A stretch of 64,000 bases of DNA, taken from NCBI RefSeq assembly GCF_002105285.1, contig NZ_MUHR01000005.1:434001-498000 (forward strand), given 5' to 3'. Numbering within the stretch: position 1 is the stretch's first letter; each line of letters opens with the position of its first letter. Both the position numbers and the translations under genes were made by a program. The notes below the pieces were generated by a model, which was given only the letters and a program-made list of their open reading frames with translations, was not told the DNA's origin and searched no databases. This document shows, piece by piece, positions 36,762 through 45,258 of this stretch. The DNA comes from Planktotalea arctica. GTDB lineage: Bacteria > Pseudomonadota > Alphaproteobacteria > Rhodobacterales > Rhodobacteraceae.

Positions 36762-38225
36762 ATGGGCACGAAAGTAATTAAAGGCGGCATGGTCTGCACG
36801 GCGGATCGCACGTGGAAAGCGGATGTGCTGATCGAGGGCGAAGTGATCAAGCAGATCGGCGAGGATCTGGTGGGCGATGAGTATATCGACGCGGAGGGTG
36901 CCTATGTGATCCCCGGCGGCATTGATCCGCACACGCATCTTGAGATGCCGTTCATGGGCACAACTGCCGCCGAGACGTTTGAAACGGGGACATGGGCCGC
37001 TGCAACGGGCGGCACCACGATGATCGTAGATTTCTGCCTGCCCGGCGCGGATGGTGATTTGAAGAACGCGATCAATGAGTGGCATCGCAAGTCCGCGCCG
37101 CAGATTTGCTCGGACGTCGGGTATCACATGGCGATCACCGGGTGGGACGAGGGCGTTTTCAATGGCATGAAAGACGCCATTGATATGGGCGTCAATTCGT
37201 TCAAGCATTTCATGGCCTATAAGGGCGCGTTGATGATCGAGGACGACGAGATGTTCGCGTCGTTCAAGCGTTGCCGCGAGCTTGGGGCGCTGCCGATGGT
37301 GCATGCGGAAAACGGTGATCTGGTTGCGGAGATGCAGCAGAAATATTTCGACGAGGGCATAACGGGCCCAGAGGGTCATGCCTATTCGCGGCCGCCCGAA
37401 TTCGAGGGTGAAGCGGCGAACCGCGCGATCACCATTGCCGATTGCGCAGGTACGCCTTTGTACATCGTCCATGTCTCTTGCGAGCAGGCCCATGAAGCGA
37501 TCCGGCGTGCGCGCCAAAAAGGGATGCGGGTTTATGGCGAACCGCTGATCCAGTTCCTGACACTCGATGAAAGCGAGTATTTCAACAAAGACTGGGACCA
37601 CGCAGCGCGGCGCGTCATGTCGCCGCCGTTTCGCAGTAAAGAGCATCAGGACAGCCTTTGGGCAGGTTTGCAAGCTGGCTCTTTACAAGTGGTGGCTACC
37701 GATCATGCGGCCTTTACCACTGAGCAAAAGCGCGCGGGGCGCGATGATTTTCGCATCATCCCGAATGGTTCGAACGGCTTGGAAGAACGCCTTGCCGTTC
37801 TTTGGACCGAGGGGGTGGAAACTGGCCGCCTGACGCCAAATGAGTTTGTTGCAGCGACTTCGACCAATGTGGCGAAAATCCTCAACATTTACCCCAAGAA
37901 GGGTGCAATTGTTGAAGGGGCTGACGCGGATATCGTGGTTTGGGATCCAAAAATCAGCAAGACGATCAGCCCGAGCAATCATCATTCCATCCTTGATTAC
38001 AACGTCTTCGAGGGCTTCGAGGTGACCGCCCAAGCGCGCTACACGTTGAACCGTGGTGACGTAATCTGGGCATGGGGGCAGAACAGCCAGCCAAATCCCG
38101 GGCGAGGGCGCTTTATTCCGCGTCCGGCTTTCGCTGCGCCCAATGTTGCATTGTCCAAGTGGAAAGAGTTGAATTCACCCAAGATGATCAAACGTGATCC
38201 GATGAATATTCCGGCGGGGATCTAG
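36762..38225 (+). CDS. hydA: Dihydropyrimidinase / D-hydantoinase
   Basis: A 487-residue amidohydrolase that opens dihydrouracil, dihydrothymine or hydantoin rings. Metal ligands are His57 and His59 (GIDPHTHLE), the carbamylated Lys154 (FMAYKG), then His residues in HAENGD and HVSCEQAHEA and Asp in VATDHAAF. Length and residues are canonical. Paired with the carbamoylase upstream and the RutR-like control, its role in reductive pyrimidine breakdown is likely; hydantoin use is an alternative. The genes for dihydropyrimidine dehydrogenase are not in this window. Confidence 0.94.
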   Translation: MGTKVIKGGMVCTADRTWKADVLIEGEVIKQIGEDLVGDEYIDAEGAYVIPGGIDPHTHLEMPFMGTTAAETFETGTWAAATGGTTMIVDFCLPGADGDLKNAINEWHRKSAPQICSDVGYHMAITGWDEGVFNGMKDAIDMGVNSFKHFMAYKGALMIEDDEMFASFKRCRELGALPMVHAENGDLVAEMQQKYFDEGITGPEGHAYSRPPEFEGEAANRAITIADCAGTPLYIVHVSCEQAHEAIRRARQKGMRVYGEPLIQFLTLDESEYFNKDWDHAARRVMSPPFRSKEHQDSLWAGLQAGSLQVVATDHAAFTTEQKRAGRDDFRIIPNGSNGLEERLAVLWTEGVETGRLTPNEFVAATSTNVAKILNIYPKKGAIVEGADADIVVWDPKISKTISPSNHHSILDYNVFEGFEVTAQARYTLNRGDVIWAWGQNSQPNPGRGRFIPRPAFAAPNVALSKWKELNSPKMIKRDPMNIPAGI

Positions 38226-38240
38226 AGTGGGACAAAGCAC

Positions 38241-39026
38241 TTGAGCAGTGAAACAATCATCAGCGCGCGCGATTTGAGCCTGACATTCCAGACGAATGAC
38301 GGGCCTGTGCATGCGCTGAAAGATGTGTCCTTGGACATTGAAAAAGGCGATTTCGTCAGTTTCATCGGCCCCTCGGGCTGCGGCAAAACTACGTTTTTGC
38401 GGGTCATGGCAGATTTGGAGCAACCCACGGCTGGCGCGATCACAGTGAACGGTGTCAGCCCCGAAGAAGCACGGCGCGCACGGGCTTATGGCTATGTGTT
38501 TCAAGCGGCAGGACTTTATCCGTGGCGCACGATTGGTGGCAATATTCGCCTGCCTTTGGAGATTATGGGATATAGCAAGCCGGAAATGGCAGAGCGGGTG
38601 AGCCGAGTGCTGGAGCTGGTCGAACTGGCGGGTTTCGAGAATAAATTCCCTTGGCAGCTTTCTGGCGGCATGCAGCAACGTGCCTCTATTGCGCGGGCGC
38701 TGGCATTCGATGCGGATATCTTGCTGATGGACGAGCCGTTCGGGGCGCTCGATGAAATCGTGCGCGATCATCTGAACGAGCAGCTTTTGCATCTGTGGAA
38801 GCGCACCAACAAAACGATAGCCTTTGTGACCCATTCGATTCCCGAGGCGGTTTATTTGAGTACAAAAATTGTGGTTATGTCGCCGCGTCCGGGGCGTATT
38901 ACAGATGTCATCGAGAGCACGCTGCCCCGCGAGCGGCCTTTGGAAATCAGGGACAGCCCAGAGTTTATCGAGATTGCGCACCGCGTGCGCGAGGGTCTGA
39001 GGGCGGGGCATGGCGATGATGTTTGA
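38241..39026 (+). CDS. ABC transporter ATP-binding protein (ThiZ/SsuB/TauB family)
   Basis: A 261-residue ATPase. Walker A is GPSGCGKTTFL, the signature LSGGMQQRAS and Walker B LLMDEPFGALDE. The start at 38241 is a TTG, 15 bases after the hydA stop; no ATG or GTG gives a better fit, so the start codon is rare but plausible. It powers the two permeases downstream and belongs to the nitrate/taurine/pyrimidine-precursor import branch. Confidence 0.9.
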   Translation: MSSETIISARDLSLTFQTNDGPVHALKDVSLDIEKGDFVSFIGPSGCGKTTFLRVMADLEQPTAGAITVNGVSPEEARRARAYGYVFQAAGLYPWRTIGGNIRLPLEIMGYSKPEMAERVSRVLELVELAGFENKFPWQLSGGMQQRASIARALAFDADILLMDEPFGALDEIVRDHLNEQLLHLWKRTNKTIAFVTHSIPEAVYLSTKIVVMSPRPGRITDVIESTLPRERPLEIRDSPEFIEIAHRVREGLRAGHGDDV

Positions 39027-39047
39027 ACCATGTGTTCTATTGAGAAC

Positions 39048-39082
39048 GGCCCTTCGGGGAGAGTTTACTTGGCAAGATGAAG
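39048..39082 (+). repeat. Intergenic repeat element, copy C
   Basis: CGGCCCTTCGGGGAG is followed by AGTTTACTTGGCAAGATGAAG, nearly identical to copy A in its second half. It fills the 63-base gap between the ATPase and first permease genes, inside the operon, and ends seven bases before the permease ATG, so it would be part of the mRNA around that gene's ribosome-binding site. Confidence 0.7.
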
Positions 39083-39089
39083 GGATCCC

Positions 39090-39956
39090 ATGCGTCAATC
39101 GGTGATCCCTGTTTTGACGGTTCTCGCAGCAATCATCGCGCTTTGGTATGGGGCGGCGGTCTGGCTGAATGCGCCTTGGGCCTATGACAAAGCACAGCGC
39201 GCGGGCGTGGAGTTATCGCTGGGCGATGTGGTGGCGGATACCTGGTCGCAGGACAAACCCAAGCTACCTGCGCCGCATCAGATCACCCGTGAAATCTGGA
39301 AGACGACGGTCGAAAAGAAAGTCACGTCGAAACGCTCGTTGATCTACCATTCCTGGATTACGTTGAGCGCGACGCTTTTGGGGTTCGCGCTGGGTACTGT
39401 TTTGGGAATCTCGCTGGCCGTGGGCATCGTTTACAATCGCACCATGGATATGAGCGTGATGCCCTGGGTCATTACCTCGCAAACCATTCCGATCCTCGCG
39501 ATCGCGCCGATGATCATTGTCGTTTTGAACGCGGTGGGGATATCGGGGCTTCTGCCCAAGGCGATCATTTCGATGTATCTGTCGTTCTTTCCTGTCGTCG
39601 TCGGCATGGTGAAGGGGTTGCGCAGCCCCGATCACATGCAGCTTGATCAAATGCGCACTTGGCATGCGAGCAGCGCGCAGACGTTTTGGCGGCTGCGTTT
39701 GCCATCCTCGATGCCCTATCTGTTTACCTCTCTCAAGATCGCAATGGCGGCGGCAATCGTTGGCGCTATCGTGGGCGAGCTGCCGACGGGTGCCGTCGCC
39801 GGCCTTGGTGCGCGTTTGCTTGCGGGGAGCTATTATGGACAGACCATCCAGATTTGGAGCGCCTTGCTCATGGCAGCTGCTTTGGCGGCAACGCTGGTCG
39901 CGATTATCGGAGTGATGCAGCGTATCGTGCTCAAACGTATGGGAATGGCAGGATGA
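39090..39956 (+). CDS. ABC transporter permease, first (ThiX/SsuC-like)
   Basis: A 288-residue membrane permease with an N-terminal helix, a periplasmic stretch (about residues 25-80) that is longer than in typical SsuC proteins, then five helices and the EAA-type loop near RTWHASSAQTFWRLRLPSS. It overlaps the next gene by four bases. The two permeases differ clearly in sequence, so the channel is a heterodimer. Confidence 0.86.
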   Translation: MRQSVIPVLTVLAAIIALWYGAAVWLNAPWAYDKAQRAGVELSLGDVVADTWSQDKPKLPAPHQITREIWKTTVEKKVTSKRSLIYHSWITLSATLLGFALGTVLGISLAVGIVYNRTMDMSVMPWVITSQTIPILAIAPMIIVVLNAVGISGLLPKAIISMYLSFFPVVVGMVKGLRSPDHMQLDQMRTWHASSAQTFWRLRLPSSMPYLFTSLKIAMAAAIVGAIVGELPTGAVAGLGARLLAGSYYGQTIQIWSALLMAAALAATLVAIIGVMQRIVLKRMGMAG

Positions 39957-40792
39957 TGTGGCTGGCCTTCGGCATAGGGTTCTGGACGCTTGGTTGGTAC
40001 GCTAACGTGCGCCTGGCAGCACTGCCCAAATCGCGCGCGACGTCGCTGCTGGTGCCGATCATCTTCGGCGTCACGCTATTGGTGATTTGGGAAAGCGTGG
40101 TGCGCGGATTGCAGATACAACAGGTCTTGCTACCCGCGCCTTCTGTCATCGCCGCGCGCTTTGCAACCTCCACCTCGATCCTGTGGCAGGACTGGGTGCA
40201 AACCGTCGTCAAAGGCATGATGAGCGGCTATATCATTGGCTGCATTGCGGCCTTTGCCACGGCCCTTGCGGTGGATCGCTTCGATTTTCTTAAACGCGGT
40301 CTGTTGCCCGTGGGCAACTTTGCAGCGGCGCTGCCGATCATTGGCATGGCCCCCATTCTGGTGATGTGGTTCGGGTTCGATTGGCAGTCTAAAGCAGCGG
40401 TCGTGGTCGTGATGATCTTTTTCCCGATTCTCGTGAACACGGTGCAAGGCCTCACGGCAAGCAGCGCCATGCAGCGCGATCTGATGCGCACCTATGCGGC
40501 AGGCTATTGGAAAACGTTGTTCAAATTACGCTTACCTGCGGCCTTGCCCTTCATTTTCAATGGCCTCAAGATCGCGACGACACTGGCGTTGATCGGTGCG
40601 ATCGTCGCGGAGTTTTTCGGCTCACCCATTCGCGGCATGGGCTTTCGTATTTCCACCAGCGTGGGGCAACTGGCGCTGGATCTGGTCTGGGCGGAAATCG
40701 TTGTCGCTGCGATTACGGGGTCGGTGTTTTATGGCGGTATGGCACTGCTCGAGCGCAAATGGACGTTCTGGCATCCGTCGCAAAGAGGTTGA
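39953..40792 (+). CDS. ABC transporter permease, second (ThiX/SsuC-like)
   Basis: A 279-residue permease. The start at 39953 uses the ATGATG following the previous gene's stop, rejecting a longer frame from 39659 that lies inside the first permease. The EAA-type loop includes RTYAAGYWKTLFKLRLPAALP. It forms the transporter channel with the first permease. The SBP gene follows after 38 bases with a strong AAGGAGAG ribosome-binding site. Confidence 0.9.
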   Translation: MMWLAFGIGFWTLGWYANVRLAALPKSRATSLLVPIIFGVTLLVIWESVVRGLQIQQVLLPAPSVIAARFATSTSILWQDWVQTVVKGMMSGYIIGCIAAFATALAVDRFDFLKRGLLPVGNFAAALPIIGMAPILVMWFGFDWQSKAAVVVVMIFFPILVNTVQGLTASSAMQRDLMRTYAAGYWKTLFKLRLPAALPFIFNGLKIATTLALIGAIVAEFFGSPIRGMGFRISTSVGQLALDLVWAEIVVAAITGSVFYGGMALLERKWTFWHPSQRG

Positions 40793-40830
40793 GCAATAAC
40801 AATAACATTACAACCAACAAGGAGAGAAAA

Positions 40831-41832
40831 ATGAACGTATTTTCAAAATGGGTCGGAGCGGCTGCACTCGGCGCGCTTACAACGATGGGGGTGACGGCTG
40901 CACAGGCTGCTGATGACCTGACGCTGCAACTCAAATGGGTGACGCAAGCGCAGTTTGGTGGCTATTACGTCGCTTTGGACAAGGGCTTTTACGAGGAAGA
41001 AGGCCTGAACGTCACCATCAAACCGGGCGGTCCTGACATTGCGCCGACGCAAGTTTTGGCAGGCGGCGGCGCGGATGTGGCGGTCGAGTGGATGCCAGCG
41101 GCACTTGCCGCGCGCGAAAAGGGCCTGCCGATGGTAAACATCGCACAGCCGTTCAAATCTTCAGGCATGATGCTGACCTGCCGCAAGGATGCAGGCATCA
41201 CCAGCACCGATGATTTCGCGGGTAAAACGCTGGGCGTCTGGTTCTTCGGCAACGAGTTTCCCTTCCTGAGCTGGATGAGTAAACTTGGCCTTGCTACAGA
41301 TGGATCTGACGGCGGTGTCACGGTTCTGAAGCAAGGCTTCAACGTCGATCCGCTACTGCAAAAACAGGCGGCCTGCGTGTCCACGATGACCTATAATGAG
41401 TATTGGCAGGTGATCGATGCGGGCCTCACGCCGGATGATCTTATGGTGTTCAAATATGAGGACCAAGGCGTCGCGACCCTAGAGGACGGTCTATACGTGC
41501 TGGAAGATACGCTGGCCGATCCCGCGATGGAACACAAGCTGGTGCGTTTCGTGCGCGCGTCGATGAAGGGTTGGAAGTATGCGGAAGCGAACCCTGACGA
41601 GGCGGCAGATATTGTGCTTGAGAACGATGCAAGCGGCGCGCAGACCGAAAAGCATCAGCGCCGCATGATGCGCGAAATTGCCAAGCTGACGGCGGGCTCC
41701 AACGGCGCTCTGGATGAGGGCGATTACCAGCGCACGGTTCAGTCGCTTTTGGCGGGTGGCTCTGATCCTGTGATCACCATGGAGCCTAAGGGCGCATGGA
41801 CTCACGCGATTTCGGACAAGGCGTTGAACTAG
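40831..41832 (+). CDS. ABC transporter substrate-binding protein (NMT1/ThiY-like)
   Basis: A 333-residue periplasmic protein with a signal peptide (about residues 1-25, AQAA cleavage region). The N-terminal DLTLQLKWVTQAQFGGYYVA block is typical of NMT1/THI5-like proteins that bind pyrimidine or other small ring compounds. Its place behind hydA in a RutR-controlled operon suggests uptake of a pyrimidine, dihydropyrimidine or hydantoin; ThiY-type hydroxymethylpyrimidine is the alternative. Last gene of the operon, followed by a terminator. Confidence 0.9.
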   Translation: MNVFSKWVGAAALGALTTMGVTAAQAADDLTLQLKWVTQAQFGGYYVALDKGFYEEEGLNVTIKPGGPDIAPTQVLAGGGADVAVEWMPAALAAREKGLPMVNIAQPFKSSGMMLTCRKDAGITSTDDFAGKTLGVWFFGNEFPFLSWMSKLGLATDGSDGGVTVLKQGFNVDPLLQKQAACVSTMTYNEYWQVIDAGLTPDDLMVFKYEDQGVATLEDGLYVLEDTLADPAMEHKLVRFVRASMKGWKYAEANPDEAADIVLENDASGAQTEKHQRRMMREIAKLTAGSNGALDEGDYQRTVQSLLAGGSDPVITMEPKGAWTHAISDKALN

Positions 41833-41852
41833 GTCTTAGACTTTTGACATGG

Positions 41853-41882
41853 AAAAGGCCGCTCAAAAGGGCGGCCTTTTTT
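41853..41882 (+). terminator. Rho-independent terminator of the pyrimidine operon
   Basis: A perfect ten-base stem AAAAGGCCGC / GCGGCCTTTT with an eight-base loop is followed by two more T residues (six T in total at its end), 20 bases after the substrate-binding protein stop. The A-run before and T-run after make it a potential bidirectional terminator, also serving engB on the minus strand. Confidence 0.88.
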
Positions 41883-41942
41883 CTGTGGGGCGCATTTATT
41901 TCAAAGAAATGCGATAAACCGTTTTCAAAAAGATTTAGCCCT

Positions 41943-42596
41943 TCAAACCAACGTCGCAATAATTGCCCGTAGCGTGGGTATCCCGTCACCCTTTTCAGAC
42001 GACGTTACAATCATCTCTGGAAACGCTGCCGGATGCTTTGCCAATTCGCCGCGCACTTGATCCAATACCTTCTCGCGGTCTACCAGCTTCACTTTATCGG
42101 CTTTCGTCAACACGCATTGAAACGTCACGGCGCTGCTGTCCAGGAGGCTCATGATTTCATGATCCACCTTCTTCACGCCGTGGCGCGCATCGATCAGAAC
42201 GAAAGCGCGGCGCAGGGTTTGACGGCCAGAGAGATACTGTTTCAACAAGCGTTGCCATTTCTCCACAACAGGCAGGGGGGCATTGGCGTAACCGTAGCCG
42301 GGAAGATCGACAAGGTAGTGATCAGGCCCCGCTGTGAAGAAGTTAATCTCCTGCGTGCGCCCCGGCGTGTTGGAGGCACGCGCGAGGGCCTTGTGACCCG
42401 TCAGTGCGTTGATTAGCGAAGATTTACCCACGTTCGAGCGGCCCGCAAAGCAGACTTCCATACGGTCCGCGTCAGGAAGGCCGGACATGGCGACGACGCC
42501 TTTGACGAACTCGGTTTCGCCTGCGAACAAAAGCCGCCCCTTTTCAAAGGAGAAAGCATCAGGCTCGTCTGCGATGGGAAAGGGAAGTTGGCTCAT
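41943..42596 (-). CDS. engB: Ribosome biogenesis GTP-binding protein EngB (YihA/YsxC)
   Basis: A 217-residue essential GTPase involved in large-subunit assembly. G1 is GRSNVGKSSLINAL, G2 region TPGRTQEINF, G3 DLPGYGYA and G4 TKADKV. Length and order are canonical. It overlaps the MOSC gene by four bases and belongs to the yidC-MOSC-engB operon usual in the Rhodobacteraceae. Confidence 0.95.
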   Translation of the reverse strand: MSQLPFPIADEPDAFSFEKGRLLFAGETEFVKGVVAMSGLPDADRMEVCFAGRSNVGKSSLINALTGHKALARASNTPGRTQEINFFTAGPDHYLVDLPGYGYANAPLPVVEKWQRLLKQYLSGRQTLRRAFVLIDARHGVKKVDHEIMSLLDSSAVTFQCVLTKADKVKLVDREKVLDQVRGELAKHPAAFPEMIVTSSEKGDGIPTLRAIIATLV

Positions 42597-43336
42597 ATCA
42601 ATTCTGCCTTGTTGTCGATCTCGATGTGCCCGCCTTGAATGACCTCGGCGCGAACTGAAAAATCGCGATGCCCGTAGCTATCGAGTACGCTGAGAATATC
42701 CGCGTCGCGCAGGCCGGTTTCGGGGTTGGTCGTGGTTGCGGCGCAGCGATCCGTGCGCTCCATCGGGCGCAGGATTGCATCGCCGATACGGATGTCGCGG
42801 TCCATCCAGTCGAACTCTTCCCAAGGGGCAAGCCCGTCCAGCCAGATGTTGCCGCGCCAGCGATGGATTGACAGATCAAATCCTATTTTCTGCTGCACGG
42901 CGCGGTGCGAAGACATATTGCAGATCGTCACCGACGGAAAATCACTGTCGGTCATGCCGCGATCTGGTACTCTGACGAGGCGTGCGGATTGCGCGCGATC
43001 GCTTGGCATGATGGGGCGCACCCAATCAAGAAAGGGTGCGATATCGCCGTCAGGATTGAACGTGAATTCAGCCAGCTTTGGATGGTTCAGTGTAACCATG
43101 CCTGTGACATCATTGAGAGTCGCCGTCATAGCCATCAAAGCAGGAGCTTTGCTGACGCGGCTGAAATTCCCGCACGATACCCAAGCGGAGCCATCCGCAC
43201 TGGATGCATCATGGGCTACTGCCCAAACACGATCGCCAGGCATGGTGTGCCCGGCGATCAATGTGGTGGATTGGACGGCTTCGCGACCATGACTTTTGAT
43301 CGGATGCCGCCAAAGGGAGGTGACCTGCGTCATCAC
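42593..43336 (-). CDS. MOSC domain-containing protein
   Basis: A 247-residue protein with the MOSC beta-barrel found in molybdenum cofactor sulfurases and related sulfur carriers. The N-terminal MOSC-N-like segment begins VTSLWRHPIKSHGRE, and the core includes RWRGNIWLDGLAPWEEFDW. The conserved Cys of the domain appears in ERTDRCAATTTNPETG. Its ATG overlaps the yidC stop. The function is unknown; a role in metal-sulfur chemistry is inferred from the fold. Confidence 0.86.
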   Translation of the reverse strand: MMTQVTSLWRHPIKSHGREAVQSTTLIAGHTMPGDRVWAVAHDASSADGSAWVSCGNFSRVSKAPALMAMTATLNDVTGMVTLNHPKLAEFTFNPDGDIAPFLDWVRPIMPSDRAQSARLVRVPDRGMTDSDFPSVTICNMSSHRAVQQKIGFDLSIHRWRGNIWLDGLAPWEEFDWMDRDIRIGDAILRPMERTDRCAATTTNPETGLRDADILSVLDSYGHRDFSVRAEVIQGGHIEIDNKAELI

Positions 43337-45135
43337 TCTTCCTTGGATTTCTTCTTGAAACTGCTTCGGATGTTGCCGAACACGTCAGGTTTTACCCCTT
43401 GGCTGCGCATGATGATGTATTGTTGCGTAAAGGTAATCGTGTTGTTGGCGATCCAGTAGATCACAAGTCCGCTGGCAAACGTGCCGAGCATGAACATGAA
43501 GACCCATGGCATCCACGCAAAGATCATCGCCTGCGTCGGATCGGTGGGCGCGGGGTTCAGTTTTTGCTGAATCCACATGGAAATACCCAAGAGGATCGGC
43601 AAAATGCCAAGCGAGATGATGGCAAGGATCGAACCGGGCTCTGGCGGTGTGAAGGCCAGCAGGCCGAACAGGTTCAGGATCGAGGAAGGGTCAGGCGCGG
43701 AAAGGTCTTTGATCCAGCCGATCCAAGGCGCATGGCGTAGCTCGAGCGTGACGAAAATCACCTTATAGAGCGAGAAGAAGATCGGGATTTGCAACAGGAT
43801 CGGCAAACAGCCCGAAGCGGGATTTACCTTTTCCTTCTTGTACATCGCCATCATTTCTTGCTGTAGCTTTTGCTTGTCGTCGCCTGCGCGCTCCTTGATT
43901 TTCTCCATCTCGGGCTGAAGCGCTTTCATCTTCGCCATGGAGACGTTCGATTTATACGCCAGCGGGAACAGGATCGCCTTGATCAGCAGCGTAAGGCCGA
44001 TGATCGCCCAACCCATGTTGCCGATGAGCGCATTCAGATAGTGCAGAACCGCAAAAATCGGCTTGGTCAGGAAAAAGAACCAACCCCAATCAATGCTGTC
44101 GATAAAGCGATAAGCACCCGCAGCTTGATAGTTGCGGATCGTTTCCCATTCCTTCGCACCGGCGAAAAGCTGTGTGGTGACAGCAATGTTTCCGCCCGGG
44201 GCGAGCTTTTGCGTCGGCAAAACCGCTTCGGTTTGATAAATATCGCGGCGATCGTCGTATTTCGCCGTCGCTTTGAAGGGGCCGGGCGCGGGGATAAGCG
44301 TGGTCATCCAGTATTGATCAGTGAAACCGATCCAGCCTTGCTCGGCGACTTGGGTAACCTCGGCGCGGGCGCCTTCATTTGGGTTAATCTCAAAATCGGG
44401 CATGTCCGAATAGTCGATTTCGGCCAATTCCCCATCTGCCATCGCGACAACACCTTCATGCAGGATGAAGAAATTCTTGAGGTCCTGCGGCTCGCCGTGG
44501 CGCGCAAGAATGCCGTAGGGGGCAAGGCTCACAGTGCCTGCGCCGGTATTTTGCACACCCTGTTCGACGGTGAACATAAAGTTCTCGTCAACCGAAATTT
44601 CGCGCGTGAACAAAAGGCCTGCGCCGTTATCCCAAGTTAGCAAAATGGGCGCGCCAACGGAAAGGTCGGCGGTGCTTGCCGCGTTCCAGATCGTGTTGGG
44701 TCCGGGAACCTGCTCAAATGCGAGGCCTGCGCCAGGGGCCCAGCCATAGAGCGCATAGTAAGGGTTGTCGCTACCTGTAGGGGCAAGAAGATCGACGATG
44801 GGCGATCCTTTATCAAGGCTGACGCGGTAGTCTTTCAACGCGAGCTGATCGATGCGGCCACCCAAAAGCGAGATCGAGCCTTTGAGGCGCTCGGTTTCGA
44901 TCGCGATACGCGGTGCGTCTGCGGCAGGATCAGCCGCGGGTGCTGCGGCCGTACTTGCGTCGGCGACGCCGGTTTCGCCGGAGGCCGTGGGCAGAACTGC
45001 TTGCCCTTCGGCACTGATGACAGCGTTGGGATCGGCCGGTGTAGGTTCGGGCGGGGGGAACAGGACGAACCATACGAGGATAACAAGGAAGCTCAGAGCC
45101 GTTGCTAGGATGAGATTTTTGTTTTGATCGTCCAT
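43333..45135 (-). CDS. yidC: Membrane protein insertase YidC
   Basis: A 600-residue inner-membrane insertase working alone or with SecYEG. The N-terminal helix (about residues 7-26), the large periplasmic domain and the conserved C-terminal core with IPIFFSLYKVIF and IYWIANNTITFTQQYIIM are clear. I start it at MDDQNKN (45135); the longer frame from 45201 adds residues unlike YidC. The 3' neighbours are MOSC and engB. The expected upstream partners rnpA and rpmH are not next to it here; an EAL-domain gene is instead. Confidence 0.95.
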   Translation of the reverse strand: MDDQNKNLILATALSFLVILVWFVLFPPPEPTPADPNAVISAEGQAVLPTASGETGVADASTAAAPAADPAADAPRIAIETERLKGSISLLGGRIDQLALKDYRVSLDKGSPIVDLLAPTGSDNPYYALYGWAPGAGLAFEQVPGPNTIWNAASTADLSVGAPILLTWDNGAGLLFTREISVDENFMFTVEQGVQNTGAGTVSLAPYGILARHGEPQDLKNFFILHEGVVAMADGELAEIDYSDMPDFEINPNEGARAEVTQVAEQGWIGFTDQYWMTTLIPAPGPFKATAKYDDRRDIYQTEAVLPTQKLAPGGNIAVTTQLFAGAKEWETIRNYQAAGAYRFIDSIDWGWFFFLTKPIFAVLHYLNALIGNMGWAIIGLTLLIKAILFPLAYKSNVSMAKMKALQPEMEKIKERAGDDKQKLQQEMMAMYKKEKVNPASGCLPILLQIPIFFSLYKVIFVTLELRHAPWIGWIKDLSAPDPSSILNLFGLLAFTPPEPGSILAIISLGILPILLGISMWIQQKLNPAPTDPTQAMIFAWMPWVFMFMLGTFASGLVIYWIANNTITFTQQYIIMRSQGVKPDVFGNIRSSFKKKSKEE

Positions 45136-45258
45136 GAAATAGGGCCACCCGTGTTGATCGCGTTTGCGCTGCGTTCGACTACGTGTACCGCCAAAGGTCA
45201 AGGGGATTCGCCCGATATCGGCCCTGTTGCGGCGTTCCGCAGCGGCTTGGCAGCTTTG

